This document shows positions 7,111 to 16,418 of a stretch of DNA of 64,000 bases, one piece after another. Position 1 is the stretch's first letter. Each line of letters opens with the position of its first letter. Source of the DNA: Prochlorococcus marinus str. MIT 9515 (GTDB lineage: Bacteria; Cyanobacteriota; Cyanobacteriia; PCC-6307; Cyanobiaceae); contig NC_008817.1 of assembly GCF_000015665.1 (NCBI RefSeq), positions 62,001 through 126,000 of the forward strand, in the 5' to 3' direction. The position numbers and the translations under genes were made by a program. The notes beneath the pieces were generated by a model. The model did no database searches. It was not told the origin of the DNA and saw only the letters and a program-made list of their open reading frames with translations.

Positions 7111-10100
7111 TTGAGATTGGTACACATCAATCAGGTCGAGTTTGAAAATTTTAAATCTTTCGGAGGATGCGTAAAAATTCCTCTTGAAGAAGGTTTTACA
7201 GTGGTTACAGGTCCAAATGGATCTGGTAAAAGTAATATTTTGGACGGAATTTTGTTCTGTTTAGGTTTGGCAAATAGCAGAGGAATGAGAGCAGATAGAT
7301 TACCAGATTTAATAAATAATTCGAAAGTAAAAGAAGGTAAAGCCTCCGAGACCTTTGTTTCTGTCAGATTTAATATTGAAGATTGGTCGCCAAGGGAAGA
7401 TATTCCACCTTTGGAGTTAGAGGAAGATGATATTTCACTTAATAAAAATCAAAAAGAATGGGTTGTGACAAGAAAATTGAGGCTAATGCCTGGCGGATCT
7501 TACTCATCAACTTATACCTCCGATGGACGCCAGTGTACTTTACAACAAATACAGAGAGTTCTTAGAGATATAAGTGTAGATCCAGAAGGCAGCAATGTTG
7601 TGATGCAGGGAGATGTCACAAGAATAGTATCTATGAATAATAAGGAAAGAAGAACACTGATTGATGAATTAGCAGGTGTAGCTCTTTTTGATAGCAGAAT
7701 TGAACAAACGCATTCAAAACTGAATGATGTGTTTGAGAGGCAAGAACGATGCGAAATTTTAGAAAATGAGTTGCAATCTAGCAAGATAAAGCTTGAAAAG
7801 GAATGTGAAAAAGCAAAAAAATATAAAGAGTTAAAGGCAAAACTATTTCATATTAAGGAGATTGAAAAAGTACTTTTATTCGATAAACAAGTTCAGAATA
7901 TTCAATTAATTAAGCAAAAAAATACTAACTTACTCAACAGTAAGATTTTACTTAATCAACAAAAAGAATCTCTTAGTAAAGAAATAAACGTTTTGCTAGA
8001 TGCAATGAAAGTAATGATTGCAGAATTAAAAGAGAAAGGAGAAGATACTTTAATCAAAGTAAATTCTGATATTGGCAGTATTAATTCAAATTTAAGAGAA
8101 TTAGAAAGAGTAGCTATTGTTAACAAAGAGGAAGGAATTAAATTACAAGAGCAACGGGATAATATTGCAATTTCTAAAAAAAATACTGAGTTAGAAAAGA
8201 ATCAGCAAGAAAAATTTAATGATAATTTTCTAGAAAAATTAAACTTGAAGATTCAAGATTTAACGCTAAAGCATAAGTTATCAAGAAAAAAACTTTCTGA
8301 TGCGGCAGGAGAATCAGGTGAATTTTCGAAGCAAAGCATAAAGTTGAATAATGAATTAGATTATCTAAAATCTTTAATCCAACCTCTCGAATCTAGTAAA
8401 AGAAATATTGAAGAGGAGATCATACAAATTAATATTCAAAGAGACGAAATATCATCTCAAATAGAAGGTTTCAAGTTAGAAACAAAAAAACTATCAGAAT
8501 TTAATCAAATCAATGGAAAATCAACTGATGCAAAAAATCGTATTTTGAGCAGTATTAGATCTGAAATTGATACTTTAAAACTTGAAATAGAAGTGTTAAA
8601 TAAAACTAAAGTAAGGCTAAACAATGAACAATTAAGGCTTGAAAAGGATCTATCAAGATGTGAAAGTAGAAAAGAAGCTCTTAATGAAACAAGAGGATCA
8701 TATGCATTAAGAGTACTTTTAGAGGCGGGTTTAGAGGGTATACATGGATATGTTGCTCAATTGGCCGCAGTTAATGAAAAGCATAGGTATGCCTTGGAAA
8801 TTGCAGCTGGGAATAGACTGGGACAAATAGTTGTGGATAATGACACTATTGCTTCAAGATCAATTGAAATTCTTAAAAAAAAGAAAGCTGGAAGATTAAC
8901 CTTTCTCCCACTTAATAGAATCAAAATTCATAGAAAAAATTTTGCACTGACAAGATTTGAAAATTCTAAAGAAAATGGATTTGTTGATAAGGCTTTTAAT
9001 TTAATTGATTGTGATGATGTTTATACTGATGTTTTTAGATATGTTTTTGGGGAAACAGTAGTCTTTTCCGATTTAGAGTCAGCGAAATTATCTAATCAAA
9101 AAATTAGAATTGTTACTTTAAGCGGAGAACTCTTGGAAGTTAGTGGTGCAATTACTGGAGGTAGTAAAGTTAATAAAGATCTAGCTTATAGGTTTGGAAC
9201 TAATAATGATATTGATGAGGCGCACCCCATTAAACAAAGGCTTTCACTAATTGATGAAGCTTTGAGAAAATCAGATAATGATGTTGTAAATAAAACTAAT
9301 AAGTTGAATAAATTAAATTTTAATCAAAGGGAAATATTAGAAGATTGCGTATCCTCTAATAAAGAAATCGAAGTAAATAATAATTCCTTAAAAGTTTCGA
9401 TGCAAAGAATCGATGATAATACTCTGAGGCTAAAAAAGCTTACTAGTCAAAATAATTTACTAAACGAGAAATTGGATCATATTCAGAGCGAAATAAAACC
9501 ATTAAAAAGTAAGTTGAATGAATTGGAGATAGTTCTAAAAAAGAATTATGAAGATAATCAAAGATCTTCTTTAATGACTCATAATAATGATTTTGAAAAA
9601 CTAGATAAAGAACTTGAATTATTAACTCAAGAGAAAGATGAATTATTAAATAAAAAGAACCAATTTGTGTTAAATCAAGAACGTATTAAAAATCAATTAA
9701 ATCTAATATCTTTACAAGAAAAGAATCTTCAAGAATCAATTAAAGAGCTTTCAAATGCACATAATGAATGGATAAAGAAAAGAGATGGTTATAAAAAAGA
9801 GCTTGCAAGTCTTGATGATCAAAAATCATTACTTGAAAAGGATCTTGGAATATTAAGAAGAAAAAGGGATGAGTTGAATTCATCTATTTCTAATAAAAGA
9901 CAAGAAATCAATGAGTTCACTCTTAAGTTGGAATATCTCGAAAGAGATATAAGTTCTCTAAATGAGGAAATGCGTAGCGAAACTATAAAGTTAGAAAACT
10001 ATAAAAAAGAGCTACCAGATCCTTTGCCCAGCTTTGGAGAATATGAAAGTATAACTCTTGATTCGTTACAGTCAGAGATCGTAATTCTTAATACGAAATT

Positions 10101-10701
10101 GGAAAGTTTAGAACCGGTTAATATGTTGGCCTTAGATGAATTAGAGGAATTGACAGAAAGATTAAATAATTTAATAGAGAGACTGGAAGTGTTATCTAAT
10201 GAAAGATCCGAGTTGTTATTAAGAATAGAAACTGTTTCAACCATGCGACAAGAAGCCTTTATGCAGGCATTTAAGGAAGTTGATAAGCATTTTAGAGAGA
10301 TCTTTGCCAATTTATCTGATGGAGATGGCTTCCTTCAGCTTGAAAACTCCGATGCTCCTTTGGAGGGAGGTTTAACTTTAGTGGCTCATCCTAAAGGAAA
10401 AAATGTTAGAAGATTAGCTTCAATGTCAGGTGGTGAAAAATCGTTAACGGCTTTGAGTTTTTTATTCGCTTTGCAAAAATACAAACCTTCTCCATTTTAT
10501 GCATTAGATGAAGTAGATAGTTTTTTGGATGGTATTAACGTTGAAAGGTTATCAAAATTAATAACAAGTCAGTCATCAAATGCTCAATTTATAGTCGTAA
10601 GCCATAGAAGACCTATGATAAGTGCATCTGAACGAACAATTGGTGTTGCTCAAGCAAGAGGTGCTAATACTCAAGTTGTTGGATTACCAAATGCTGCATA
10701 A
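7111..10701 (+). CDS. smc: Chromosome segregation ATPase SMC
   Basis: At 1196 residues this has the normal SMC length. Walker A is GPNGSGKS at residues 34-41. Coiled-coil arms rich in Lys, Glu, Leu and Asn follow. The hinge lies around residues 520-690 (GYVAQLAAV, then LEVSGAITGGSK), followed by a second coiled coil. The ABC signature SGGEKSLTALSF starts at 1106 and Walker B ends in D1133-E1134. SMC dimers organise and segregate the chromosome with ScpA and ScpB, which are not in the window. The start is a TTG at 7111 and the conserved VEFENFKSF follows at residue 9. A PRC-barrel gene begins 45 bp downstream. Confidence 0.97.
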   Translation: MRLVHINQVEFENFKSFGGCVKIPLEEGFTVVTGPNGSGKSNILDGILFCLGLANSRGMRADRLPDLINNSKVKEGKASETFVSVRFNIEDWSPREDIPPLELEEDDISLNKNQKEWVVTRKLRLMPGGSYSSTYTSDGRQCTLQQIQRVLRDISVDPEGSNVVMQGDVTRIVSMNNKERRTLIDELAGVALFDSRIEQTHSKLNDVFERQERCEILENELQSSKIKLEKECEKAKKYKELKAKLFHIKEIEKVLLFDKQVQNIQLIKQKNTNLLNSKILLNQQKESLSKEINVLLDAMKVMIAELKEKGEDTLIKVNSDIGSINSNLRELERVAIVNKEEGIKLQEQRDNIAISKKNTELEKNQQEKFNDNFLEKLNLKIQDLTLKHKLSRKKLSDAAGESGEFSKQSIKLNNELDYLKSLIQPLESSKRNIEEEIIQINIQRDEISSQIEGFKLETKKLSEFNQINGKSTDAKNRILSSIRSEIDTLKLEIEVLNKTKVRLNNEQLRLEKDLSRCESRKEALNETRGSYALRVLLEAGLEGIHGYVAQLAAVNEKHRYALEIAAGNRLGQIVVDNDTIASRSIEILKKKKAGRLTFLPLNRIKIHRKNFALTRFENSKENGFVDKAFNLIDCDDVYTDVFRYVFGETVVFSDLESAKLSNQKIRIVTLSGELLEVSGAITGGSKVNKDLAYRFGTNNDIDEAHPIKQRLSLIDEALRKSDNDVVNKTNKLNKLNFNQREILEDCVSSNKEIEVNNNSLKVSMQRIDDNTLRLKKLTSQNNLLNEKLDHIQSEIKPLKSKLNELEIVLKKNYEDNQRSSLMTHNNDFEKLDKELELLTQEKDELLNKKNQFVLNQERIKNQLNLISLQEKNLQESIKELSNAHNEWIKKRDGYKKELASLDDQKSLLEKDLGILRRKRDELNSSISNKRQEINEFTLKLEYLERDISSLNEEMRSETIKLENYKKELPDPLPSFGEYESITLDSLQSEIVILNTKLESLEPVNMLALDELEELTERLNNLIERLEVLSNERSELLLRIETVSTMRQEAFMQAFKEVDKHFREIFANLSDGDGFLQLENSDAPLEGGLTLVAHPKGKNVRRLASMSGGEKSLTALSFLFALQKYKPSPFYALDEVDSFLDGINVERLSKLITSQSSNAQFIVVSHRRPMISASERTIGVAQARGANTQVVGLPNAA

Positions 10702-10746
10702 TCACACTTTTGCAAAATTTTACGTCAGAATAGCAGAAAGATATTA

Positions 10747-11766
10747 ATGAGTTTGTCGAACACATCCACAAATAATAATGGTCGTAATTCCGTACCTAGC
10801 GAACGTCTATGGTTAAGATCGGAACTTATGGGGACGCAGGTTATTACTACTGATACTGGTAGGAGATTAGGTGTTGTAGGTGAAGTAGTCGTTGATATTG
10901 ATAGAAGAGAGGTAGTTGCTTTAGGCCTTAGAGATAATCCTCTTACAAGATTTTTACCTGGTTTACCTAAATGGATGCCTCTTGAAAGCATAAAGCAGGT
11001 TGGCGATGTAATTTTGGTAGATTCTTTAGATTCATTAAGTGATGGGTTTTCTCCTGAAAGATATGGGAAAGTTATAAATTGTCAGGTAATTACGGAATCT
11101 GGCCAGCTTCTTGGAAGAGTTCTCGGATTTTCTTTCGATATTGAGACTGGAGATTTGATTTCTCTAGTTACGGGTGCTGTGGGAGTCCCCATTCTCGGTG
11201 AGGGTGTTTTAAGTACTTGGGAAATCCTTGTGGATGAAATAGTCAGTAGCGGTACTGACAGAATAATTGTTTATGAAGGGGCAGAAGAAAAACTGAAGCA
11301 ACTCAGTAGTGGATTACTCGATAAACTTGGAGTAGGTGGTTCTTCTTGGGATGAAAGGGAATCGAATAGATATTCAGCAAATCTTGTTCCAGTAGAGAAC
11401 CAACTACTATCGGGTTCTGAATCAGAAGAACAAAACAATTTAATAGAAGAATTTAAAGAAGAAGATATAGAAGAGGAAGAGTATGAAGAAGAACTTGAAT
11501 ATGTAGAAATTGAGACAGCAAAAGAAAAAATCAATAATAAGAAACAACTTTATTTAGATAATGACTCCTCTGAACAATTAGGTAATCAAATTAAAAAAGA
11601 GAATATGAAAGAATTTGTTGTTCAAAGACAATCTATATCAAATCGGGCTTCAAAGAGACCAATTCAAAGATCTCAAGAACCTTTAGATATTGAACCTGTT
11701 GAAGACAAAAAAATAGTCATAGATAATGATCAATCAGAGTCTTTTGAAATTGATGATCCTTGGTAA
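10747..11766 (+). CDS. PRC-barrel domain protein with long acidic tail
   Basis: A 339-residue protein. Two PRC-barrel-like repeats are visible: residues ~22-90 (LMGTQVITTDTGRRLGVVGEVVVDIDRREVV begins the first, with LGLRD after it) and ~97-170 (GKVINCQVITESGQLLGRV, then FDIETGDLISL). The remaining ~150 residues are a low-complexity Glu/Asp-rich segment (EEFKEEDIEEEEYEEELEYVE) ending in FEIDDPW. PRC-barrels occur in RimM, photosynthetic reaction-centre H subunits and archaeal division proteins. The molecular role here is unknown. It follows smc on the same strand after 45 bp, so co-transcription is likely. Confidence 0.8.
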   Translation: MSLSNTSTNNNGRNSVPSERLWLRSELMGTQVITTDTGRRLGVVGEVVVDIDRREVVALGLRDNPLTRFLPGLPKWMPLESIKQVGDVILVDSLDSLSDGFSPERYGKVINCQVITESGQLLGRVLGFSFDIETGDLISLVTGAVGVPILGEGVLSTWEILVDEIVSSGTDRIIVYEGAEEKLKQLSSGLLDKLGVGGSSWDERESNRYSANLVPVENQLLSGSESEEQNNLIEEFKEEDIEEEEYEEELEYVEIETAKEKINNKKQLYLDNDSSEQLGNQIKKENMKEFVVQRQSISNRASKRPIQRSQEPLDIEPVEDKKIVIDNDQSESFEIDDPW

Positions 11767-11777
11767 TTACTTTTTAT

Positions 11778-13055
11778 TTAACTGAGTTTTTTGATTGAAT
11801 TAAAAATAATATAAGCTAATTTTTTAACTGCACCAGTTTTGCCTCGATGTTTTGTTAAATTATTTTTTTGCTCTTTTAAATATTTTTTATTTTTTATTAG
11901 AAATAGAGCTTCATTTGCGATTTGTCTGGGTGAAATGTTCCCGATCCTTTCTGGAATAATTAACTTATTAGCTTTTATATTTGGCCATGCAAAAAATTTT
12001 TTTTTCTTTAAATACCAATTTTTAATTATAAATGTAAAGAATTTATTGATGAAAGAGATTTTCCCAATTATTCCTAAGATACCGTCCCAAGCATTCATTA
12101 CATTTAAATGTTGAGTAGGGAGAATAACTATCATAGGTAAAGCAAGTGAAGCTAATTCAGCAGTATTTGCTCCAACTGTGGTAATTGCGAGATCACATTT
12201 TTTTAGTACTTCATAGCAAGGGTGTTTATTAATTAAATAAATTTTTGTATTATTTGAGGTTTCAATGACAGAATCAAAAATAGAATTTTTAATATTCCTA
12301 ATTCGTTTTATTCTCGATGAATAATGTTTTGTAATAGGATTCTTGTAACTTTGAAAGTATAAATATTCGCTTGTACTTGTAGTTGGTGCGATAGGAATAA
12401 TTAAATTAATATTTTTATTATTTTTATGAATATGATCAGCTATTTCAAGAAAGTACGGAATACCAACAGATAGCTTTGGTTTTTTAGAACCTGGTAATAA
12501 TGCAATCCAATCCTTTTTTTCAGTATTCAAAGAATCTGATTTGTTTTTTTTGATGTCTGCCATTAAATCGCCAACTACTTTACATTTATATCTATGGTTT
12601 GAAGGAATATTTTTCTTAACGTTTTTATTCATTGCTGCAATTATGTTGTTCCAACGTGGCCATCTTGAAATCCATTCGGCATATGTGATATTCATATAAC
12701 CTAATCTTTTTGCTAGTAAAACACTCCAAAACTGATCACCTCCAAGAAAAATAACTATCCCTTTTTGAGGCCATTTTGCAAATTTTGAGGGCCTGATTAA
12801 TAATTTCCAAAAACTCTTTGATTTTGTAATTAATTCAAATATTTTCCATGATTTGGCAACTGAATATTCTTTCCCAGTAGCATTAGGACAAGGTACAAGA
12901 ACTAATCTTAAGGAGAAATTCAATTTTTCAATATCTTTAGAACAATTATTTATCTGATTTAGATAATCAACTACTGGCTTTACCCAAGTTGATAATTCTC
13001 CTGGCCCATTGGATATAATTACGACTGCAATTGATTTTTTTTTCATTGCAGTCAT
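11778..13055 (-). CDS. LpxB-related glycosyltransferase-like protein (cyanobacterial TIGR03492 type)
   Basis: A 425-residue protein starting MTAMKKKSIAVVIISNGPGELSTWVKP. The SNGPGE segment resembles the start of lipid-A-disaccharide synthase and UDP-glycosyltransferase folds. The C-terminal half has KCDLAITTVGANTAELASLALPMIV, the nucleotide-sugar-binding region of GT-B enzymes. A cyanobacteria-restricted family of this kind is known only as related to LpxB, with unknown function. An alternative start lies three codons on (MKKKS). It is convergent with the PRC-barrel gene and is followed upstream by tRNA-Leu on the same strand. Confidence 0.75.
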   Translation of the reverse strand: MTAMKKKSIAVVIISNGPGELSTWVKPVVDYLNQINNCSKDIEKLNFSLRLVLVPCPNATGKEYSVAKSWKIFELITKSKSFWKLLIRPSKFAKWPQKGIVIFLGGDQFWSVLLAKRLGYMNITYAEWISRWPRWNNIIAAMNKNVKKNIPSNHRYKCKVVGDLMADIKKNKSDSLNTEKKDWIALLPGSKKPKLSVGIPYFLEIADHIHKNNKNINLIIPIAPTTSTSEYLYFQSYKNPITKHYSSRIKRIRNIKNSIFDSVIETSNNTKIYLINKHPCYEVLKKCDLAITTVGANTAELASLALPMIVILPTQHLNVMNAWDGILGIIGKISFINKFFTFIIKNWYLKKKKFFAWPNIKANKLIIPERIGNISPRQIANEALFLIKNKKYLKEQKNNLTKHRGKTGAVKKLAYIIFNSIKKLS

Positions 13056-13071
13056 TCCTAATCACATGAAA

Positions 13072-13153
13072 TGCGGACGGCGAGACTTGAACTCGCAAGG
13101 CCTAAGCCACACGCTCCTTAGACGTGCGCGTCTACCAATTCCGCCACGTCCGC
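13072..13153 (-). tRNA. tRNA-Leu, anticodon AAG
   Basis: The reverse strand from 13153 folds as a class II tRNA. The acceptor arms are GCGGACG and CGTCCGC with discriminator A at 13072. The D-arm is GGCGGAATTGGTAGACGC and the T-arm GCGAGTTCAAGTCTCGC. The anticodon stem is CACGT/GCGTG with loop CTAAGGA, so positions 34-36 read AAG. The long variable arm is typical of leucine tRNAs. CCA is not encoded. The length is 82 nt. An A at position 34 is unusual for a bacterial tRNA-Leu. Confidence 0.95.
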
Positions 13154-13461
13154 AAAGGGTTTTCGAGAACAGGGGTGTTCTTAAACCATTAGGTCATCAT
13201 ACATTAATCGCATTAATTTGTGATAGTGTTTTTGTTAATAAGCTAGGATAAACTCTTTAAAAGATTTATTTTTAATTAATTAGGTTTTAAATACTTATAA
13301 ATACTGCTTTTTCTTTTGCATAATTAAATAATTATCCATATATAACGTTCTAGGTTGTATTGTTAATCAATGCATTCTTGAAATTCAAAAAGATTTATTG
13401 AATACTTGTTAAAGTATTTTCAATTTAAATTCATTTTTCATTTCTTCAATTTAATTTTGTA
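13154..13461. other. Intergenic region between tRNA-Leu and accC with an inverted repeat
   Basis: This 308-bp stretch holds no convincing gene. Thirteen bases upstream of the tRNA is a perfect inverted repeat, AGAACA-GGGG-TGTTCT (13166-13181), which could be a hairpin in the tRNA leader or a protein-binding site in its promoter. The half-site spacing (GAAC-N6-GTTC) does not match the N4 spacing of the known LexA boxes. The rest is A+T-rich and presumably carries the accC promoter; no strong -35/-10 pair stands out. Confidence 0.5.
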
Positions 13462-14811
13462 ATGGTTGAAAAAGTTTTAATTGCTAATCGTGGAGAAATA
13501 GCTTTACGAATTATCAGAAGTTGTAGAGAGCTTGATATTGCAACTGTTGCTGTTTATAGCACCATAGATAAAAAGGCGTTACATGTGCAATTAGCAGATG
13601 AAGCAGTTTGTGTTGGGGACTCACTCAGTAATAAGAGTTATTTAAATATTCCTAATATTTTGGCTGCTGCCACATCAAGAGGTGTTGATGCTATCCATCC
13701 AGGTTATGGTTTTCTTGCTGAGAATGATAAATTTGCGGAAATGTGCAACGATCATGGCATAACTTTTATTGGGCCATCTCCTAATGCAATTAGATCAATG
13801 GGAGATAAATCTACTGCTAAAGAAACAATGGAGAGAGTAGGAGTTCCCACTGTTCCAGGAAGTAAAGGTTTATTATCCAGCGTTGAGGAGGCCTATCAAA
13901 TGGCTAAAGAGATTGGATATCCAGTCATCATCAAAGCTACTGCTGGAGGAGGAGGTAGAGGAATGAGATTGGTTGAAAATAAGGCCAATTTAGAAAAAAT
14001 GTTTAAGGCAGCACAAGGTGAAGCAGAAGCTGCATTTGGTAATGATGGATTATATATGGAGAAATTTATAAAAAAGCCAAGACATGTAGAGATTCAAATC
14101 CTTGCTGATAGGTCAGGTAATGTAGTTCATCTTGGAGAGAGAGATTGTTCTGTACAGAGGAGACACCAAAAATTATTGGAAGAGTCTCCTAGTCCAGCCA
14201 TTAACCGTTCTCTTAGAGAAAAAATGGGTAATGCAGCAATTGCTGCTGCAAAAAGTATTTCTTATGAAGGAGCGGGAACAGTTGAATTTCTAGTTGATGA
14301 TGAGAATAATTTTTACTTTATGGAGATGAATACTAGAATTCAGGTAGAACACCCTGTAACTGAAATGGTCACTGGGGTTGATTTGATTGCAGAACAAATC
14401 AAAATAGCTGGAGGTGATAATTTAGGATTTACTCAAGACGATATTCAATTAAATGGTCATGCTATTGAATGCAGAATTAATGCTGAGGATCCCTCACATA
14501 ATTTTCGTCCATCGCCAGGGAAAATAACCGGATGGCTACCCCCCGGGGGCCCTGGAGTAAGAGTTGATAGTCATGTTTATACTGGTTATGAAATTCCTCC
14601 ATTTTATGATTCACTTATTGGTAAATTAATAGTTTGGGGGAAAGACCGTAATACTGCTATAAAAAGAATGAATAGAGCTTTAAATGAATGTGCCGTAACA
14701 GGAATTCCAACAACAATAAACTTTCATTTAAACCTTCTAAATAAAACGAAATTTATGGAAGGAAAAATTCATACAAAATACGTTGAAGAAGAATTATTAC
14801 CTAACTATTAA
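13462..14811 (+). CDS. accC: Acetyl-CoA carboxylase, biotin carboxylase subunit
   Basis: A 449-residue protein with the full biotin carboxylase layout. The N-terminal domain begins [20 protein letters not shown], the ATP-grasp glycine loop AGGGGRGMR lies at 161-169, and the catalytic strand [10 protein letters not shown] at 288-297. The C-terminal [12 protein letters not shown] loop lies near 365. It carboxylates biotin on AccB using ATP and bicarbonate, the first half-reaction of malonyl-CoA synthesis for fatty acids. It is a single gene here; accB is not adjacent. ATG start at 13462. Confidence 0.97.
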   Translation: MVEKVLIANRGEIALRIIRSCRELDIATVAVYSTIDKKALHVQLADEAVCVGDSLSNKSYLNIPNILAAATSRGVDAIHPGYGFLAENDKFAEMCNDHGITFIGPSPNAIRSMGDKSTAKETMERVGVPTVPGSKGLLSSVEEAYQMAKEIGYPVIIKATAGGGGRGMRLVENKANLEKMFKAAQGEAEAAFGNDGLYMEKFIKKPRHVEIQILADRSGNVVHLGERDCSVQRRHQKLLEESPSPAINRSLREKMGNAAIAAAKSISYEGAGTVEFLVDDENNFYFMEMNTRIQVEHPVTEMVTGVDLIAEQIKIAGGDNLGFTQDDIQLNGHAIECRINAEDPSHNFRPSPGKITGWLPPGGPGVRVDSHVYTGYEIPPFYDSLIGKLIVWGKDRNTAIKRMNRALNECAVTGIPTTINFHLNLLNKTKFMEGKIHTKYVEEELLPNY

Positions 14812-14829
14812 ATATAATATAGTGCTTTC

Positions 14830-15135
14830 TTAACTAATACTTTTTTGTATCGCTAATTTGATTAGACCTTGTTGCCCAACAAGTATTTCACGTAAAAAAC
14901 TTATTATTCCTATCCAAATGACGGGACCTACATCGACTCCCCCAATAGGAGGGATTAGTTTTCTAGTAAAATTTAAAATAGAACTTGTTGGGATTGCGAC
15001 CAATAACCAAAAACCCTTATTTAAATCAATTTTCGGGTACCAAGTTAGTATTAATCTTATTAAAAAAATCAGCGTTAGAAATGATAGAAGAATTCCTAGC
15101 GTTAAATCTAAAACGGTTAAATAGTTTTGAGACAA
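14830..15135 (-). CDS. YggT family membrane protein
   Basis: A 101-residue protein with two hydrophobic segments (about 10-30 and 70-87). It has the family pattern LIRLILTWYPKID, the amphipathic loop ILNFTRKLIPPIGGVDVGPVIW, and a hydrophobic end. YggT proteins (YlmG in Gram-positives, CCB3/YLMG in chloroplasts) are linked to membrane-complex assembly, nucleoid distribution and division in cyanobacteria and plastids. It converges on accC. Confidence 0.9.
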   Translation of the reverse strand: MSQNYLTVLDLTLGILLSFLTLIFLIRLILTWYPKIDLNKGFWLLVAIPTSSILNFTRKLIPPIGGVDVGPVIWIGIISFLREILVGQQGLIKLAIQKSIS

Positions 15136-15224
15136 TGAAATGACAATTATTTAATCCATCTTAATAAACATCCCATAAGTTAGGATTTAATTCGTATTAT
15201 AAATTCAGAATTTAATTTAAAAAA

Positions 15225-15413
15225 GTGATTCAAATTTCAGACCTATTACTAATCGCTAATGTTTCGCCAGAAGTGGCAGGTAGTTCCGGTTTTAATATGA
15301 TAGCGAGTTTTTTCGCTGCAGCCTTGCTTATAGTAATACCAGCAGCAACATTTTTGATATTTGTTAGTCAAAACGATTCACTAGATCGTACTTCAGCTAC
15401 ACGTAGACGCTAG
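15225..15413 (+). CDS. psbX: Photosystem II protein PsbX
   Basis: A 62-residue protein with one transmembrane helix at about 24-47 (IASFFAAALLIVIPAATFLIFVS) followed by QNDSLDRTSATRRR. The helix-plus-SQxDxxxR ending is the PsbX signature. The N-terminus is longer than in freshwater cyanobacteria, as in other Prochlorococcus. PsbX sits at the edge of photosystem II near cytochrome b559 and affects quinone turnover. The start is GTG at 15225. A TATTAT -10-like box lies at 15195-15200. ycf66 follows on the same strand. Confidence 0.88.
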   Translation: MIQISDLLLIANVSPEVAGSSGFNMIASFFAAALLIVIPAATFLIFVSQNDSLDRTSATRRR

Positions 15414-15491
15414 TTTTTATAAAAGTTTTAAGTAAACTATATATAGAGGTGTTTTAATTCACCTTAAAAAATAATTTTTTGGAGAAAAAAA

Positions 15492-16418
15492 GTGGTCAAT
15501 GCTAGTCTAAATTGGGCGAGTATTGTAGGCATCGTACTAGCTGTATGTGGGGGTGGCCTATATTTTTTGAGATCCTTTAAACCTGCCCTGGCTAGGGATT
15601 ATGATGTTTTCTTTGCAGCAATAGGACTCTTGTGTGGAGGGATTTTATTTTTTCAAGGATGGCGGTTAGATCCTATTTTGCAATTTGGGCAGTTTTTATT
15701 AGCAGGAACGACTGTATTCTTTGCATATGAAAGTGTTCGATTAAGAGGTGTTGCAACTGATCAAGCAAGAAGATCCTCTTATTTTGAAGATGATCAGATT
15801 CCTGACATGCCTAGGAATTCTTCTAGAAATAGATTTAATGATGATTATGATCGATTTGATGATTCCGATAGAATAGCCAGAAGATTTAAACCTCAAGAAG
15901 ATGATATAGAAGAAGATTATATAGAAGGTAGATCGCAAAGGAGAAATATATCAAGAGCTATTCCGGAGTCTGCAGTAAGCAGAAGGCGTCCTCCTCTAAG
16001 AGAATCTAATAAATTTGAGAATGAGGAACCAAAGAGAAGAAGAAATCGGTCTGAAGATAGGATGCCTAATGAGGAAAGAAGAGCTAGTTTTGGAGAAAGG
16101 CGAGCATCAAGAAGTGATGTTAAAAGAGGTTCGCGACCATTACCAAATAAAGAAGTTTCGAGAAAATTAAATAATTCCTCTCTTAAAGATTCTTTCTCCT
16201 CTACAAAAACGACAAGGCAATCTATAAGATCTCAAATTCCAAGAGAAAAAGTAGAAGATGCATCATTTTCTCAGAATATTAATGAAGAAAAGAAAACTCG
16301 GCAAGCACGAAGATCCTCATCTAATGACAGATCAACTTCCAAAAATCAAGCTGGAAGATATACAGTTGGCACCAAAAAAAATAAATCCAGAGATAACAGT
16401 TCTAGATTTGATGATTAA
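15492..16418 (+). CDS. ycf66: Ycf66 family protein with long charged tail
   Basis: A 308-residue protein. The first ~95 residues match Ycf66: three hydrophobic segments with LNWASIVGIVLAVCGGGLYFLRSFKPALARDYDVFFAA opening the domain. The remaining ~210 residues are low-complexity, Arg/Ser/Asp/Glu-rich and probably disordered (YDRFDDSDRIARRFKP and many RR pairs). Ycf66 is found in cyanobacteria and some plastids; its function is unknown. The start is GTG at 15492 with GGAG about 8 bp before it. It follows psbX by 78 bp on the same strand and meets an hli gene head-on at its stop. Confidence 0.85.
   Translation: MVNASLNWASIVGIVLAVCGGGLYFLRSFKPALARDYDVFFAAIGLLCGGILFFQGWRLDPILQFGQFLLAGTTVFFAYESVRLRGVATDQARRSSYFEDDQIPDMPRNSSRNRFNDDYDRFDDSDRIARRFKPQEDDIEEDYIEGRSQRRNISRAIPESAVSRRRPPLRESNKFENEEPKRRRNRSEDRMPNEERRASFGERRASRSDVKRGSRPLPNKEVSRKLNNSSLKDSFSSTKTTRQSIRSQIPREKVEDASFSQNINEEKKTRQARRSSSNDRSTSKNQAGRYTVGTKKNKSRDNSSRFDD

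Noticed and set aside
13009-13251. 80-aa open frame on the + strand
   Set aside because: It runs across the reverse-strand tRNA-Leu and has no protein-like features.
14530-14552. G+C-rich palindrome CCCCCGGGGG in accC
   Set aside because: It encodes the conserved PPGGPG loop of biotin carboxylase, so coding constraint explains it.
15451-15480. Possible terminator after psbX (AGGTG/CACCT)
   Set aside because: The 5-bp stem has an 8-nt loop and is followed by A residues, not T, so it is not a good intrinsic terminator.
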